NCBI GenBank assembly: GCA_016713585.1
Contig: JADJOV010000013.1
Span: 1-64,000, forward strand
From: Bdellovibrionales bacterium
Lineage (GTDB): Bacteria; Bdellovibrionota; Bdellovibrionia; Bdellovibrionales; Bdellovibrionaceae
Direction: 5' to 3'
DNA length: 64,000 nucleotides
Position 1 is the first letter of the stretch, and each line of letters opens with the position of its first letter. Below, piece after piece: positions 38,889-48,517 of this stretch. A model generated the notes under the pieces. It was given only the letters and a program-made list of their open reading frames with translations. It did not search any database and was not told the origin of the DNA. The position numbers and the translations under genes were made by a program.

Positions 38889-39781
38889 TGGAATTCCGCC
38901 TTCTCCTGGAGGTAAATGACCGGGCGTTCAATAGGGAGTACGGTTCGCCAATTCCCATTGCGGAGTCGCGTCACGTTTGCTTCGGTCGCCGGCTCTGCCC
39001 CTTGAGCTTCAAAAACTAAAGTCTTTGAATCTTTTCCAATAGTGACATCTTTAAATTCAACGTCTTTTCGTCTGGTTTCGATATTTAGAATGGCTCCAGA
39101 AACAGCTTCGGCCCGGAAAGAAATAATCTGACTCAGGTCACTAAGCGAAATATAGCCCTGATCCCCCACGGTTTTACCGTTCACGGTGACCGTTGCCCCT
39201 TGGCGGTTTGAGGCACGCCCTTTAATAGTTAGCTGTTCCCCGACCATTGAAAGGTAGAGTTCCTTAGAGCAAAGTTCAATTCTGGTCTCACCTTGACTTT
39301 GGCTTACACAAAATTTCATAAATGGAAAATACTTCATATTTTCGAATAATTCAGGATCAATCAGTTCGGAGGTGAGTTGGGCGAGATCAGTTCGAAGCTC
39401 CGGACTTTCTTTGTTTTCCACTTTCGCAATGGTGATATTTTTTTTGACAATTGGGGAGTCCCAAATGGCACGCCCATTATTGTTGACTAAATAAAGTCCA
39501 CCATCCTGCAGAAGGCCAGCGGGCCAGCTAAAAAGCAATTGAACCTTTGTTTCACCAGGAGGCCTAACAATTTCAAAACGAAGCAAATTGGCATCAATCA
39601 AGATATCACCAATTCTTATTCTATCTGAGTCCACGAGAGTATATTCAAATGTTTGCGGAAGGATCTTAATTTTATTTTTGTCGGCCGGAAAGAAAAGCGG
39701 CACTTTGCTTTGCGCCACTGAGCTAATCAGACTAACAATCAAAATAATAGAAATACCGAATAGTGAAAGAGTTTGTCGCAT
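38885..39781 (-). CDS. Secreted protein of unknown function, coupled to 37989-38888
   Basis: The 298-residue product has a signal peptide (SLFGISIILIVSLISSVAQS, cleavage near 24). The mature part is mainly beta, with repeated short strand motifs such as GQRTIKG-like SMVGEQLTIKGRASNR and ATVTVNGKTVGDQGYISL, which resemble Ig-like or bacterial surface modules. It contains two cysteines (KFCVSQ, ELCSKE). Family not recognised. Stop/start overlap with the downstream barrel-like gene suggests a two-component envelope unit. Confidence 0.5.
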   Translation of the reverse strand: MRQTLSLFGISIILIVSLISSVAQSKVPLFFPADKNKIKILPQTFEYTLVDSDRIRIGDILIDANLLRFEIVRPPGETKVQLLFSWPAGLLQDGGLYLVNNNGRAIWDSPIVKKNITIAKVENKESPELRTDLAQLTSELIDPELFENMKYFPFMKFCVSQSQGETRIELCSKELYLSMVGEQLTIKGRASNRQGATVTVNGKTVGDQGYISLSDLSQIISFRAEAVSGAILNIETRRKDVEFKDVTIGKDSKTLVFEAQGAEPATEANVTRLRNGNWRTVLPIERPVIYLQEKAEFH

Positions 39782-39799
39782 GAGTAAAATGGTAACCAG

Positions 39800-40960
39800 T
39801 CAAAACAAGTAACGCAATCGAAATGCAAGTCTTCCTAACCAAGCCTTCAAAGAGTTTTTTGGACGGAGGTCTTCAATAGTCAATAAACTTGATTGCCGTT
39901 GGTCGTTCCTCCAGTCTGCGCATAATTTTTCGACCTCCGGGGGATCATGAATAATTGCTTCCACCTCAAGATCGTGGAGAAAGCTTCGATGATTCCAATT
40001 GTGGGAACCGATGGTTGCCCATTGATCAATGATAAAGAACTTGGAATGCAAAACCCGGGGTTTAAATTCAAAAACAGCCACTCCGCCTCTGATAGGGCAT
40101 GTATTAATGCTTCTGCCGCCCACTTAATGATTGGGAAATCTGTAACGGCGGGCACGATGATTTGGACATCGATACCGCGTCTCGCTGCTTTTTTGAGGGC
40201 CCTCAGGAGGGAACGTTTAGGTAGGAAGTAGGCAGTTTCAATCCAGATTCTTGATTCTGCAGTCTTGATTCTGCGCAAAAGATCTCGATACAGCCAATAT
40301 CTAGACCAGGTTGTTGAGTTCAAACGCACGAGAGACTTCTTTGGGTCATAATTTTTGTCCCTATCTCTCCGTCTGAGGAATCGTCGGAGCGTCATCCTGG
40401 GAGCACGATTCCAGGTCATCCAGAAGGACCGGTTCAAATCACTCAAGCTTCCACCAGTCAATCGGAGGCCCGTATCTTTCCAGGCCTTGATTCCCATTCG
40501 TTCTTGTGAGTGCACTTGGGTCATATTCAGACTGCCCAGATAGGCGATTTTTTCGTCAATAAGGACAATTTTTCGATGGTCCCGATGATTGAGCCTCTTG
40601 AGAAGACCAAGGATCTGGGACAAAAAAGGAAATAGAAACTGCCGGAACCAGCCCAGAGTCCTTGGAAACGGCTGGAAGATTTGAAAAGCAAGGTTTAGCT
40701 TTCTTGTCTCTCTTTCAAGTGCGTTAAGCCAAAAATAAGAGCCAAATCCGTCTACGAGAATATGAACTTCACAGCCTCTTTTTTTAGCCTCGCCGAGCTC
40801 CTGCAAAATGACTGTGGTGAGAGGGTCAATCTCGAATATATAAACTTCAATCGTAATTGATTTCTTGAGCTAGACGAAGGTCCGTCATTAAGTCATTAAA
40901 GTACGGATCGCCTGTTTGATAAATTTTCACGGACGACCAGTGGAGATTTTCTTGCGACAT
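39800..40960 (-). CDS. Phospholipase D/cardiolipin synthase-family protein, frameshifted
   Basis: Two HKD motifs mark the catalytic halves: NHRDHRKIVLID with IAYLGSLNM, and LHSKFFIIDQWATIGSHNW. Together they fit a PLD-type phosphatidyltransferase (cardiolipin synthase) or phosphodiesterase. The start is most likely ATG 40960 (MSQENLHWSSVKIYQTG); the frame then shifts near 40860 into ITIEVYIFEIDPLTT. It shifts again near 40090-40110, where the second HKD lies in another frame (GGVAVFEFKPRVLHSKFF). The corrected protein has about 385 residues. No signal peptide or transmembrane anchor is evident. The substrate is not determined from sequence. Confidence 0.75.
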
Positions 40961-40989
40961 GTGACTTTTGACTCTACAATATTTTTCCT

Positions 40990-41730
40990 ATGAGCCAAAT
41001 CAATTTGTCGAATTGTTTATTATTCAGATTCAGCCAAAAGAAACTATTGCCAATTATTTTTGGTGTTCTTCTGGGAAATCCTGTCTTGGCTGAAAAATCA
41101 GGAAGTCAGAAGCTCGACTTAGGACCAGCGAAGGTCGCATTCATAGGAAATGTCAAAAGCTCTGACTTTGATTCACGGTTTCTGCCCTTTATAAAAAAAG
41201 TGGCTCAGTGTGAAAAGTGTGAACTTGTGAATTTAACTCCATATACTGAGTCTTCCGAGGTTGATTTTGAGAAGCTTTGGCCGACGGTCTTAGGGGTATC
41301 GTCGGAGTATTCTATAATTTATCTACACTGGAATGAGCCAACTAATAAAAAAAGCGAAGCTCTGGTTGATCAGCTGAATGATAAGTTGAGTCATAGTGTT
41401 GTCTTGGTGGGGTATGCGGGTCAACCGAAAACCACGGGCCCAACAATACCTTTAAACAAAACAATTTTAGGGCAAATTCATCAAGCTCTCATAGTTGGTG
41501 AGCTGACTGAGCGCGAACGACTCTTGCCACAATTATTTTGGGGGCCAGAGATGATCACAGCTGTTAAACCGCCTCGGGAATATTTGGAGCAGGGATTGAG
41601 TCCCCTGCTTTTTGTAAGTACTTTGGCCAAAAAAGTTCACCAGCGAAAGAGTCAAGATTGGCCAGATCATTTACGATTGAGGAAATCAAAAAACAAAAAA
41701 CTCTGGCCCGAGATAAACGACTTGTTTTAG
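40990..41730 (+). CDS. Hypothetical secreted protein
   Basis: The 246-residue product starts at ATG 40990 with a basic region and a hydrophobic stretch (LLPIIFGVLLGNPVLAEKS) that suits a signal peptide cleaved near residue 35. The mature part resembles an alpha/beta fold (AKVAFIGNVKSSDFDSRF, SIIYLHWNEPTNK, SVVLVGYAGQPK) such as a Rossmann-like sensor domain, with an isolated CEKCE pair. It ends in basic residues. Family not recognised. It is divergent from the PLD-family gene with a 29-bp gap. Confidence 0.5.
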   Translation: MSQINLSNCLLFRFSQKKLLPIIFGVLLGNPVLAEKSGSQKLDLGPAKVAFIGNVKSSDFDSRFLPFIKKVAQCEKCELVNLTPYTESSEVDFEKLWPTVLGVSSEYSIIYLHWNEPTNKKSEALVDQLNDKLSHSVVLVGYAGQPKTTGPTIPLNKTILGQIHQALIVGELTERERLLPQLFWGPEMITAVKPPREYLEQGLSPLLFVSTLAKKVHQRKSQDWPDHLRLRKSKNKKLWPEINDLF

Positions 41731-41768
41731 TTCGCCTGTTATATTCAAAACAAAAATAGGGATTCTTT

Positions 41769-43069
41769 CTAAACCAGGCAACGAGCAACAAGGTCGTGAT
41801 TGATCCAGCTGACTGGAGCCATAGGTTTCCAAGATTCATGGAGCATAACATACCCGCAGGAATCAAAAACAACTTCGCTAAGAAGTGAAGTTATTAATTT
41901 CTTAGAGTCAATGTGCATATCAACGAGCTTTTCTGAAAACTCTAGCATCAGCTCCATTTGAGCTGAGCATGAGTGTTGGGGCCACTTTTCAAGCTGGCAA
42001 TGTTCCAAAATGACAGGCTCTTTTGAGTAGATGTTCGTGAGGTCAAGAATTTCATCCAATGAATGACCTTCCTTAAGCAACTTCTGACATTGATCGAGAG
42101 TTTCTTTTGTTCTCTGCGCCTCAGGAGCCTCTACGGTCAATGCTTTGACGAGAGGATAGAGGCAAACCTCAACGCCCTGAAAGATCGAACTAGAATTGGT
42201 CAAGATTTCCGGACAATTATACACGCAACAATTATAGTTTTTAAGTGAAAATTCCCGAGAAATTTCTTCGAGATTTTTTTTAGCCCAACCTTGGAGATAG
42301 GGAGTGTAGGTCTGCCATTTGTACTTTCCTGACAAGAAAACCTCAGTTCCATGATAGCCATAGGCCACATAAGAGACGTGCCCTCCCCCGGCCTCGATTT
42401 TATTTTTGATTGGTGTCGACAGCTCCAAAAGGTGTCTGAAGGTTTCTGCTGTAACTTCTTTGAAGTTGGTTTCGCAGAAGCGTCCAATCGGTGATTCCCA
42501 GAAATCCCTTGAGGCTAAGAATCGATCGCCTCGCCCTTTGAATACCCTATTCATCAGCGGCATGACAATCTTGGTGCGGGGCACGCCTCCAGCCATTAAA
42601 TGAGCAAACACGACGTTTTGTCCGGGTTTTATCATCGCAGAGAGTTGGCTCATAAATTCTTCAACATTTTGTTTAAATCTCTTGATGCCCTTCAATCGAG
42701 AGGCTTCCAGGCTCTCCCAGTTGATTTGAGCATTCATCCAATTACTGAGTTTAAGGTCCTTTAACATCTCGACGGGGTTGGACCCATATCTGAAGATTCC
42801 AAATCAAAGCCAGCTTCAAGAGGAACGTTAATTAATATTTTCCGGTTGTTGCGTTAATGCAATTTCTTCCTCATTGAGTGGTCTAAGGCCACCGTCCTTT
42901 CTCTCCGTCCAACAGTGGCGGTCACAACTTGCATCCCTAACCGCTCGGCCTCCTCCACAAGACCATTCGCGTACCCACGACTAAAGAGCTCCCCAAAAAG
43001 GACCAGAATATCGCCTGGTTTGTAGGGGGCCTTGGCGGGTTTATTGCGAAGGGCGTGATAGGTCGTCAT
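41769..43069 (-). CDS. Probable FabMG-family enoyl-ACP reductase, frameshifted
   Basis: Starts at ATG 43069 (MTTYHALRNKPAKAPYKPG) with AAGGAG 10 bp upstream. The first frame ends in GRRE; then DGGLRPLNEEEIALTQQPEN, INVPLEAGFDLESSDMGP and VEMLKDLKLSNWM follow in successive frames between 42900 and 42770, giving three indels within about 130 bp. The rest to 41769 is open and contains VSYVAYGYHGTEVFLSGKYKWQTYTPYLQGW. From memory this matches proteins labelled enoyl-ACP reductase FabMG family in Bdellovibrio-like genomes, which would act in fatty-acid elongation; I cannot verify it and no classic SDR YxxxK motif is obvious. Corrected length is about 430 residues. Confidence 0.5.
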
Positions 43070-43276
43070 TTGGTCATTCTCCTTGAGCTTTAGGCCTGTG
43101 TTAGGCAAATCAAACACCAAAAGGTCCACAAAATTTTGAAAAACGTCAAGGGGCGGGTTGTTGACTCCTGGGGAATCTCTTCACTCTGGCCTAGAAATAT
43201 TGCAATAAGTTAAAAATTCTGCCAGACTCGGGTTCCATCAAAACATAGTAAAGGAATCACTTTGAGCGCACCTTCC

Positions 43277-44011
43277 ATGGGTTCTTCAGCAAGCCCACCG
43301 TCCAAATTGTTTTGTAGCCCGTTGCGCAATCCATTGATTATAGCGCTGGATGTGGACTCAGAACCGAGGCGCTGAGGCTTGTTGACGAATTAACCCCATG
43401 GGCTGGGGCATTTAAATTGGGCCCTAGGCTTTGTTATCGTTATGGACAAGATATTGTTCAAAAAAATTTCGACAAAGGCCCCAGTATTTGTCGATAATAA
43501 ATATTTTGATATACCATCAACAATGGAGGCTGCAGTTCGTGCTAGCTTTGAGGCTGGAGCATCTCTATTGACGATTCATGCATTGAGTGGTCCTGAGGCA
43601 CTCAGAAGATTGGCAAAGCTTGAATGTGAGCTGAGAGAGATTCGCCCTTTTGTTATATTAAACGTCACGATACTAACAAGTTGGAGTCAGGACTCCCTTC
43701 CGTCAGTTTTTCAGACGCAATCTATTCTTAACCACGTCGTGGCTTTGTCCGAAATGGTGAGGGAGAGTGGTTTGACGGGGCTTGTTTGTTCGGCCCACGA
43801 ACTTTCAGAAATTGACACTGAAGGATTATTTGTTGTTACACCGGGCGTCCGATTTGCAGGAGACGCGGTCAATGATCAGCAGAGGGTCATGACCCCACCG
43901 CAGGCGCTGGCTCTTGGGGCAAAGGGCGTTGTTGTTGGTCGACCAATTATTGAAGCCAAAATCGCAGCCAAAGCTAAACAATATTTTGAAAGTATGATTT
44001 TGTCGAAATAA
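43277..44011 (+). CDS. pyrF: Orotidine 5'-phosphate decarboxylase, frameshifted
   Basis: Last step of UMP synthesis. N-terminal residues IIALDVD and FKLGPRL, the catalytic charge network DNKYFDIPSTM (DxKxxD), and the phosphate-binding end TPGVRF with GAKGVVVGRPI are all present. The frame shifts near 43365 (after ALDVDSE) and at the six-A run near 43460 (QDIVQK to ISTKAPVF). The ATG at 43277 is in frame with the N-terminal part and is the best start; its ribosome site is weak. Corrected length is about 245 residues, usual for group I PyrF. Confidence 0.85.
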
Positions 44012-44025
44012 GAGAAAGGTTCTTC

Positions 44026-44855
44026 GTGAAGTTAAGAAACACAAAAAACAGAAATCCTCGAGGCGGGGGCAAGGTTCAAGAAGTTCGTGGGAACCAATCA
44101 GAAATTCCAAGAAACTGGCGAATTGTTGTTGGGGATCATGCCATTCGATCCGCACTGCAAAACAGTACTCAGTGGATTAAACAAATTTGGGTTAAGCAAG
44201 GGTTTGAATCTTCTCAGTTTCTTCGGGCAATTGTAGATGAAGGAAGAAAGCTCAAAATTTCAGTTGAGATAAAGCCGGAAACTCAGATTGGAAAGGTCTA
44301 TGCAAATCATCAAGGAGCGTTGGTCTTTGTTGATGGTCGTCCGCGTTTGAGAATTGGAGAGCTCGAGGGTTAAAGACATGCATTTTGATTGCCTTAGATG
44401 GAGTTGAGGACCCTCATAATTTGGGCGCAATCTTGAGAACTGCATGGTTGACTGGAGTTAAGTGCATTTTGGGACCCGATGATCGCTCAGTTGGGCTATC
44501 TCCCACTGTTCATAAAGTTGCATGTGGGGGAGTTGAAATTGTCCCTTTTGAGCAGCTGTCGCAATTTCACTCTACTCTTGAAGAGCTTAAGAAGCAGGGC
44601 TTCTGGATTTTTGGCCTCAGCCATAGGGCAGAAAAATCTATTTTTGAGGTCAAAATCCCTGAAAAAATCGTATGGATTTTTGGCGCCGAGGATAAAGGGC
44701 TTCGGACGACCACAGAGCGGGCTTGCGACGAGCTTGTTAGCCTTCCCCAATCTGATGCTGCAGCGAGCTACAATGTGTCAGTGGCAACGGCTATGACTCT
44801 TGTTGAGACGCTACGTCAACATCAAAATCTTTCTGGCCTGAAAAAAACAACTTAA
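44026..44855 (+). CDS. TrmH/RlmB-family 2'-O-ribose RNA methyltransferase, one frameshift
   Basis: SpoU-class (SPOUT) enzyme that methylates a ribose 2'-OH in 23S rRNA or tRNA with S-adenosylmethionine. Motif 1 (HNLGAILRTA), motif 2 (IFGAEDKGL) and motif 3 (ASYNVSVATAMTLVE) are complete. The N-terminal substrate-binding domain (IVVGDHAIRSALQN) is in the first frame from GTG 44026, which stops at 44373; the catalytic domain begins in the next frame near 44370 (LIALDGVEDPHNLG). One indel in the AGGGTTAAAG region explains this. RlmB is the most likely subtype but TrmH-like cousins are hard to separate. Confidence 0.82.
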
Positions 44856-44929
44856 CCTTTGACTCATTTACTTTTCTCCAGTACAAAGTTCCGGTTATCA
44901 AAATGCGATGAACTCGTATCTTGTGATGT

Positions 44930-45005
44930 GCTGGCTTAGCTCAATTGGTAGAGCAGCTGATTTGTAATCAGCAGGTTGCGGGTTCGAGTCCCATAGCCAG
45001 CTCCA
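44930..45005 (+). tRNA. tRNA-Thr (TGT anticodon)
   Basis: A complete cloverleaf with acceptor GCTGGCT/AGCCAGC, D arm GCTCAATTGGTAGAGC, anticodon arm GCTGA-TTTGTAA-TCAGC and encoded CCA. The T stem (GCGGG/CCCAT) has one C-A mismatch, where CCCGT would pair fully. It is the first of four tRNAs upstream of tuf. Confidence 0.93.
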
Positions 45006-45034
45006 GTTCTGTTGTGTTTTGAAGTAGCTTCGAT

Positions 45035-45121
45035 GGACAGGTGCCCGAGTGGCTAAAGGGGATAGACTGTAAATCTATTGGCCTCGCGCCTACGAAGGTT
45101 CGAATCCTTCCCTGTCCACCA
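45035..45121 (+). tRNA. tRNA-Tyr (GTA anticodon)
   Basis: Acceptor GGACAGG/CCTGTCC, anticodon loop CTGTAAA with GTA, a long class II variable arm (about 45082-45096), T arm GAAGG-TTCGAAT-CCTTC with full pairing, and encoded CCA. Confidence 0.95.
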
Positions 45122-45266
45122 ATTAATTGACCAGCGGTGAATATCAGTTAATGATCGTCACTCAGCTGGTAAATTCGTTGTTTGTGGTTTTAGCGAGTGC
45201 TAGTGTTCTGTTTTGTGTTCTGTTTTGGTTTACGACATGAGTGGTGAAAGCCTCTCAGGGCTTCGA

Positions 45267-45343
45267 GCGGGAGTAGCTCAATTGGCTAGAGTATCTGCCT
45301 TCCAAGCAGAGGGTTGCGGGTTCGAGACCCGTCTCCCGCTCCA
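45267..45343 (+). tRNA. tRNA-Gly (TCC anticodon)
   Basis: Acceptor GCGGGAG/CTCCCGC, anticodon loop CTTCCAA with TCC, T arm GCGGG-TTCGAGA-CCCGT, and encoded CCA. The 145 bp before it (45122-45266) carry no gene that I can support. Confidence 0.95.
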
Positions 45344-45354
45344 AATTTTAGTAG

Positions 45355-45429
45355 GCCCGTGTAGCTCAGTGGTAGAGCACACCCTTGGTAAGGGTGAGGT
45401 CGTCGGTTCGGCTCCGATCACGGGCTCCA
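45355..45429 (+). tRNA. tRNA-Thr (GGT anticodon)
   Basis: Acceptor GCCCGTG/CACGGGC, anticodon stem ACCCT around TTGGTAA (GGT), and encoded CCA. The T loop reads TTCGGCT, with G at the position of the otherwise nearly invariant A58. The region from here to tuf (45430-45590) contains no gene; the tRNA and tuf are probably co-transcribed. Confidence 0.93.
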
Positions 45430-45590
45430 TCTCAGGAGATGGTGATCGGGTCCTGCGGTGAGGTTGATGCAGAAATATAAGATGCATCAAGTTATGTGTG
45501 AGAGATTTGGGTCAGGTTTTTGTTTGATTTTGGTTTAGGCAGTTTGAGTTATGAAGTTCAAATTTAATAAAAATCTCTTCAGGAGGATTT

Positions 45591-46781
45591 ATGGCAAAAG
45601 AGAAGTTTAATCGTAATAAACCCCATGTGAACATTGGGACAATCGGGCACGTCGATCATGGAAAGACGACCCTAACTGCGGCGATCACAACGACGTTGGC
45701 GACTGAAGGAAAGTCAAAAGCGATGTCTTATGATCAGATTGATAAATCTCCAGAAGAAAAGGCACGTGGAATTACAATTTCAACGACCCACGTAGAGTAT
45801 GAAACTGAAAAGCGTCACTATGCCCATGTGGATTGTCCAGGACATGCTGACTATGTTAAAAATATGATCACTGGAGCTGCACAAATGGATGGCGCCATCC
45901 TAGTTGTTTCAGCTGCAGACGGACCTATGCCACAAACGCGTGAGCATATTCTGTTGGCTCGTCAGGTTGGGGTTCCAGCCCTTGTTGTCTTTATGAATAA
46001 AGTTGATATGGTCGACGATAAAGACCTTCTCGAGCTTGTTGAAATGGAAGTTCGCGAGCTTTTGACGAAGTATGAATATCCAGGAGACAAGATTCCAATA
46101 GTTCTTGGTTCTGCAAAGTTAGCTCTTGAAGGTGATACGTCGGATCTTGGAAAGCCTTCAATCAAGCGTTTGATGGATGCCTGCGACGCTTATATCCCTG
46201 AGCCAGTTCGTGCGACTGAAAAAACTTTCTTGATGCCTGTTGAGGATGTTTTCTCAATCTCAGGTCGAGGAACTGTCGTGACTGGACGGATCGAGCGAGG
46301 GATCGTTCGAGTGAATGAAGAAGTCGAGATTATTGGTCTTCGCCCAACTGTTAAAACAACTGTTACAGGAATTGAAATGTTCCGTAAGCTTCTTGATGAA
46401 GGTCAAGCGGGTGACAATTGTGGATGTCTACTTCGCGGAACCAAAAAGGAAGATGTTGAGCGAGGTCAAGTTTTGGCCAAGCCTGGTTCAGTCAAGCCTC
46501 ATAAAAAATTCAAGGCTGAAGCTTATATTCTTACGAAAGAAGAGGGTGGACGACATACTCCGTTTTTTAATGGATATCGACCTCAATTTTACTTTCGAAC
46601 AACTGACGTGACTGGCGTTGTAACCCTAAAGGCTGGTACCGAAATGGTTATGCCTGGGGATCGCGTGGAGGTTTCCGTTGAGTTGATTTCTCCTATTGCA
46701 ATGGAAAAAGAACTTCGTTTTGCAATTCGAGAAGGTGGTCGTACAGTTGGAGCTGGTGTCGTTACTGAAATTCTTGAGTAG
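45591..46781 (+). CDS. tuf: Elongation factor Tu
   Basis: GTPase that delivers aminoacyl-tRNA to the ribosome. The 396-residue frame is intact, with GHVDHGKTTL near 19, DCPGHADYVKNM near 81, NKVDMVDD near 136, domain 2 SISGRGTVVTGRIERG and the C-terminal GGRTVGAGVVTEILE. AGGAGG lies just upstream of ATG 45591. The tRNA-tuf-tRNA-Trp-secE-nusG order is the common proteobacterial tufB arrangement; there is no second tuf between fusA and rpsJ in this window. Confidence 0.98.
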   Translation: MAKEKFNRNKPHVNIGTIGHVDHGKTTLTAAITTTLATEGKSKAMSYDQIDKSPEEKARGITISTTHVEYETEKRHYAHVDCPGHADYVKNMITGAAQMDGAILVVSAADGPMPQTREHILLARQVGVPALVVFMNKVDMVDDKDLLELVEMEVRELLTKYEYPGDKIPIVLGSAKLALEGDTSDLGKPSIKRLMDACDAYIPEPVRATEKTFLMPVEDVFSISGRGTVVTGRIERGIVRVNEEVEIIGLRPTVKTTVTGIEMFRKLLDEGQAGDNCGCLLRGTKKEDVERGQVLAKPGSVKPHKKFKAEAYILTKEEGGRHTPFFNGYRPQFYFRTTDVTGVVTLKAGTEMVMPGDRVEVSVELISPIAMEKELRFAIREGGRTVGAGVVTEILE

Positions 46782-46811
46782 AGTCCGGCTTTTATTGTGT
46801 GACTAGGTATA

Positions 46812-46838
46812 GGGACATCTGAATAATCAGGATGTCCC
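46812..46838 (+). terminator. Stem-loop terminator after tuf
   Basis: GGGACATCTGA pairs with TCAG(G)ATGTCCC around an ATAA loop, with one bulged G, 30 bp after the tuf stop. A pyrimidine-rich stretch (ttcgcctttt) follows. It may reduce read-through from tuf into the tRNA-Trp and secE unit. Confidence 0.65.
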
Positions 46839-46882
46839 TTCGCCTTTTGAGGAAAACGAGTTATGGGCTAAGAAGTTGATGA

Positions 46883-46958
46883 AGGGCAGTAGCTCTAACG
46901 GTAGAGCGAACGACTCCAAATCGTTAGGTTGTGGGTTCGAATCCCTCCTGCCCTGCCA
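46883..46958 (+). tRNA. tRNA-Trp (CCA anticodon)
   Basis: Acceptor AGGGCAG/CTGCCCT, discriminator G and encoded CCA, D arm GCTCTAACGGTAGAGC, and anticodon loop CTCCAAA with CCA. The T stem (GTGGG/CCCTC) has a T-T mismatch at its second pair, where GAGGG would pair fully. Confidence 0.94.
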
Positions 46959-47052
46959 AAAAGTGATTTAGCTCAATATGTGTTTTCAATTAATATCTTG
47001 TTGAAAATATGTAAGCTTGGAACAATTAAACCAAGAAAGGGATTGGAAAAAT

Positions 47053-47428
47053 ATGAATAAGGCCAATTCAAAGATTTTGACGCTAAGTTTTGCTATTTCC
47101 GGCGCGGTTGTCGGATTTACCATAAGCCTCCTTATCAAGGCTTTTTCTGGCGCATTTGCTTTTGTTGCTAGAGCCGCCGATATGGATCTAGTCAGACACG
47201 GGGTCCCTTTGGTGATTGGATTTGGACTTTGCGCTGCTTCAGTTTCACCCTGGCATTTTAGCCTGGGCTGATGAGGTGGTGACCGAAGTTCGAAAGGTTG
47301 TTTTTCCTTCGAGGAAAGATACAACGGCAATGACGATTGTAGTGATCATTATGGTATTTGTTTCGAGTTTGATCATTACATCTTTTGACTTTATTTCGGC
47401 CTATTTTATTAAAGCCGTCATCAGCTAG
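47053..47428 (+). CDS. secE: Preprotein translocase subunit SecE, one frameshift
   Basis: Small inner-membrane part of the SecYEG channel. Two N-terminal helices (ILTLSFAISGAVVGFTISLLI and VPLVIGFGLCAA) precede the conserved cytoplasmic-to-membrane segment WADEVVTEVRKVVFPSRKDTTAMT, then the last helix IVVIIMVFVSSLIITSFDFI. The first frame stops at 47271 and the second covers the conserved part; the shift lies near 47235-47245. I prefer ATG 47053 to an upstream TTG at 47017. At about 125 residues it is the longer, three-helix form, as in E. coli. nusG starts 10 bp later. Confidence 0.88.
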
Positions 47429-47437
47429 GGAGTCGAC

Positions 47438-47966
47438 GTGGAAAAAAAGTGGTACATCGTCAATACTCAAACTGGTTGTGAAGCGACCGCAAAATCGGCC
47501 ATTGAGGAGCGGATTAGATCTGCCAAACTTGAGGAATTTTTTGGGGATGTTTTGATTCCCGCTGAAAATGTCGTCGAGCTTGGTCAAGGGGTCAGAAGCA
47601 AGCCAAATCTCGTAAATTTTTTCCAGGATATATTTTCATTCAAATGTTTTTGAATGATGAGACCTGGCATTTGGTGAAACACTCTGCCGAAGGTGAGTGG
47701 TTTGTCAGTGGTAAAACTCGGCCACCAGGAGGTTCCAGAGGCAGAGGTTTTAAGAGTCACTCAGCAAATGGCGGGTCTGGCTGAAAAGCCAAGCATAAGG
47801 TTCGTTTGCTGTAGGTGAAAATGTCACTGTTATTGATGGTCCATTTAGTAATTTTAATGGAACTGTCGAGGACATTAATGAGGAAAAGGGCAAGGTTAAG
47901 GTACTTGTGAGTATTTTTGTCGTCCAACCCCGGTAGAGTTAGATTTATCAAGTCGAGAGAAATTAA
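47438..47966 (+). CDS. nusG: Transcription termination/antitermination factor NusG, heavily frameshifted
   Basis: The N-terminal NGN domain is clear (KKWYIVNTQTGCEATAKSAI, then VLIPAENVVEL). The remaining conserved parts can be read by eye in successive frames: FFPGYIFIQMFLNDETWHLV, FVSG with KTRPPEVPEAEV-like sequence, VTQQMAGLAEKP, VRFAVGENVTVIDGPFSNFN and GTVEDINEEKGKVKVLVSIF. It ends LSQVERN at a TAA (47964-47966). At least five indels lie between about 47600 and 47960. NusG binds RNA polymerase and couples it to Rho or the ribosome. Being essential and single copy, it is almost certainly intact in the organism. Confidence 0.85.
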
Positions 47967-48079
47967 ATTCAAAATTGGACCAATTGGGCTTATTTTTTAA
48001 AAGAATGCTTTGCGATTGCATAATCAATGGCCGAAGGCTTATAGGAAGTGTTCGGAACAAAATCATTAAGGAGTGGGTC

Positions 48080-48505
48080 ATGGCAAAAAAAGTGACAGGA
48101 ATGATCAAACTGCAGATACCGGCAGGGAAGGCTAATCCAGCGCCTCCCGTTGGACCGGCGCTTGGACAGCATGGGGTAAACATCATGGAGTTTTGTAAAC
48201 AGTTTAATGCGCGCACGCAAAAAGACGGAGATTCCGTAGTGCCGATTATTATCACTGTTTATCAAGACCGATCGTTTACTTTCATCACCAAAACGCCTCC
48301 AGTGTCGAATCTGCTTAAGAAAGCGACAAAATTGGAGTCAGGCTCAAAACAGCCTCAAAAAGACAAAGTCGGGAAAGTCAAGATGGATCAAGTGAAGCAG
48401 ATAGCGACAGTGAAGCTGCCCGATTTGAATTGTCTTAAAGTTGAATCTGCAATGTCTCAGGTTGTGGGCACTGCTCGCAGCATGGGCCTTGAGATCGCGG
48501 ATTAG
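48080..48505 (+). CDS. rplK: 50S ribosomal protein L11
   Basis: Starts at ATG 48080 with AAGGAG upstream. The intact 141-residue product has the usual IPAGKANPAPPVGPALGQHG segment and the C-terminal rRNA-binding domain (TPPVSNLLKKA to QVVGTARSMGLEIAD). It binds the GTPase-associated centre of 23S rRNA together with L10-L12. It precedes rplA by 12 bp. Confidence 0.97.
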   Translation: MAKKVTGMIKLQIPAGKANPAPPVGPALGQHGVNIMEFCKQFNARTQKDGDSVVPIIITVYQDRSFTFITKTPPVSNLLKKATKLESGSKQPQKDKVGKVKMDQVKQIATVKLPDLNCLKVESAMSQVVGTARSMGLEIAD

Positions 48506-48517
48506 GTGGGGTAATTT

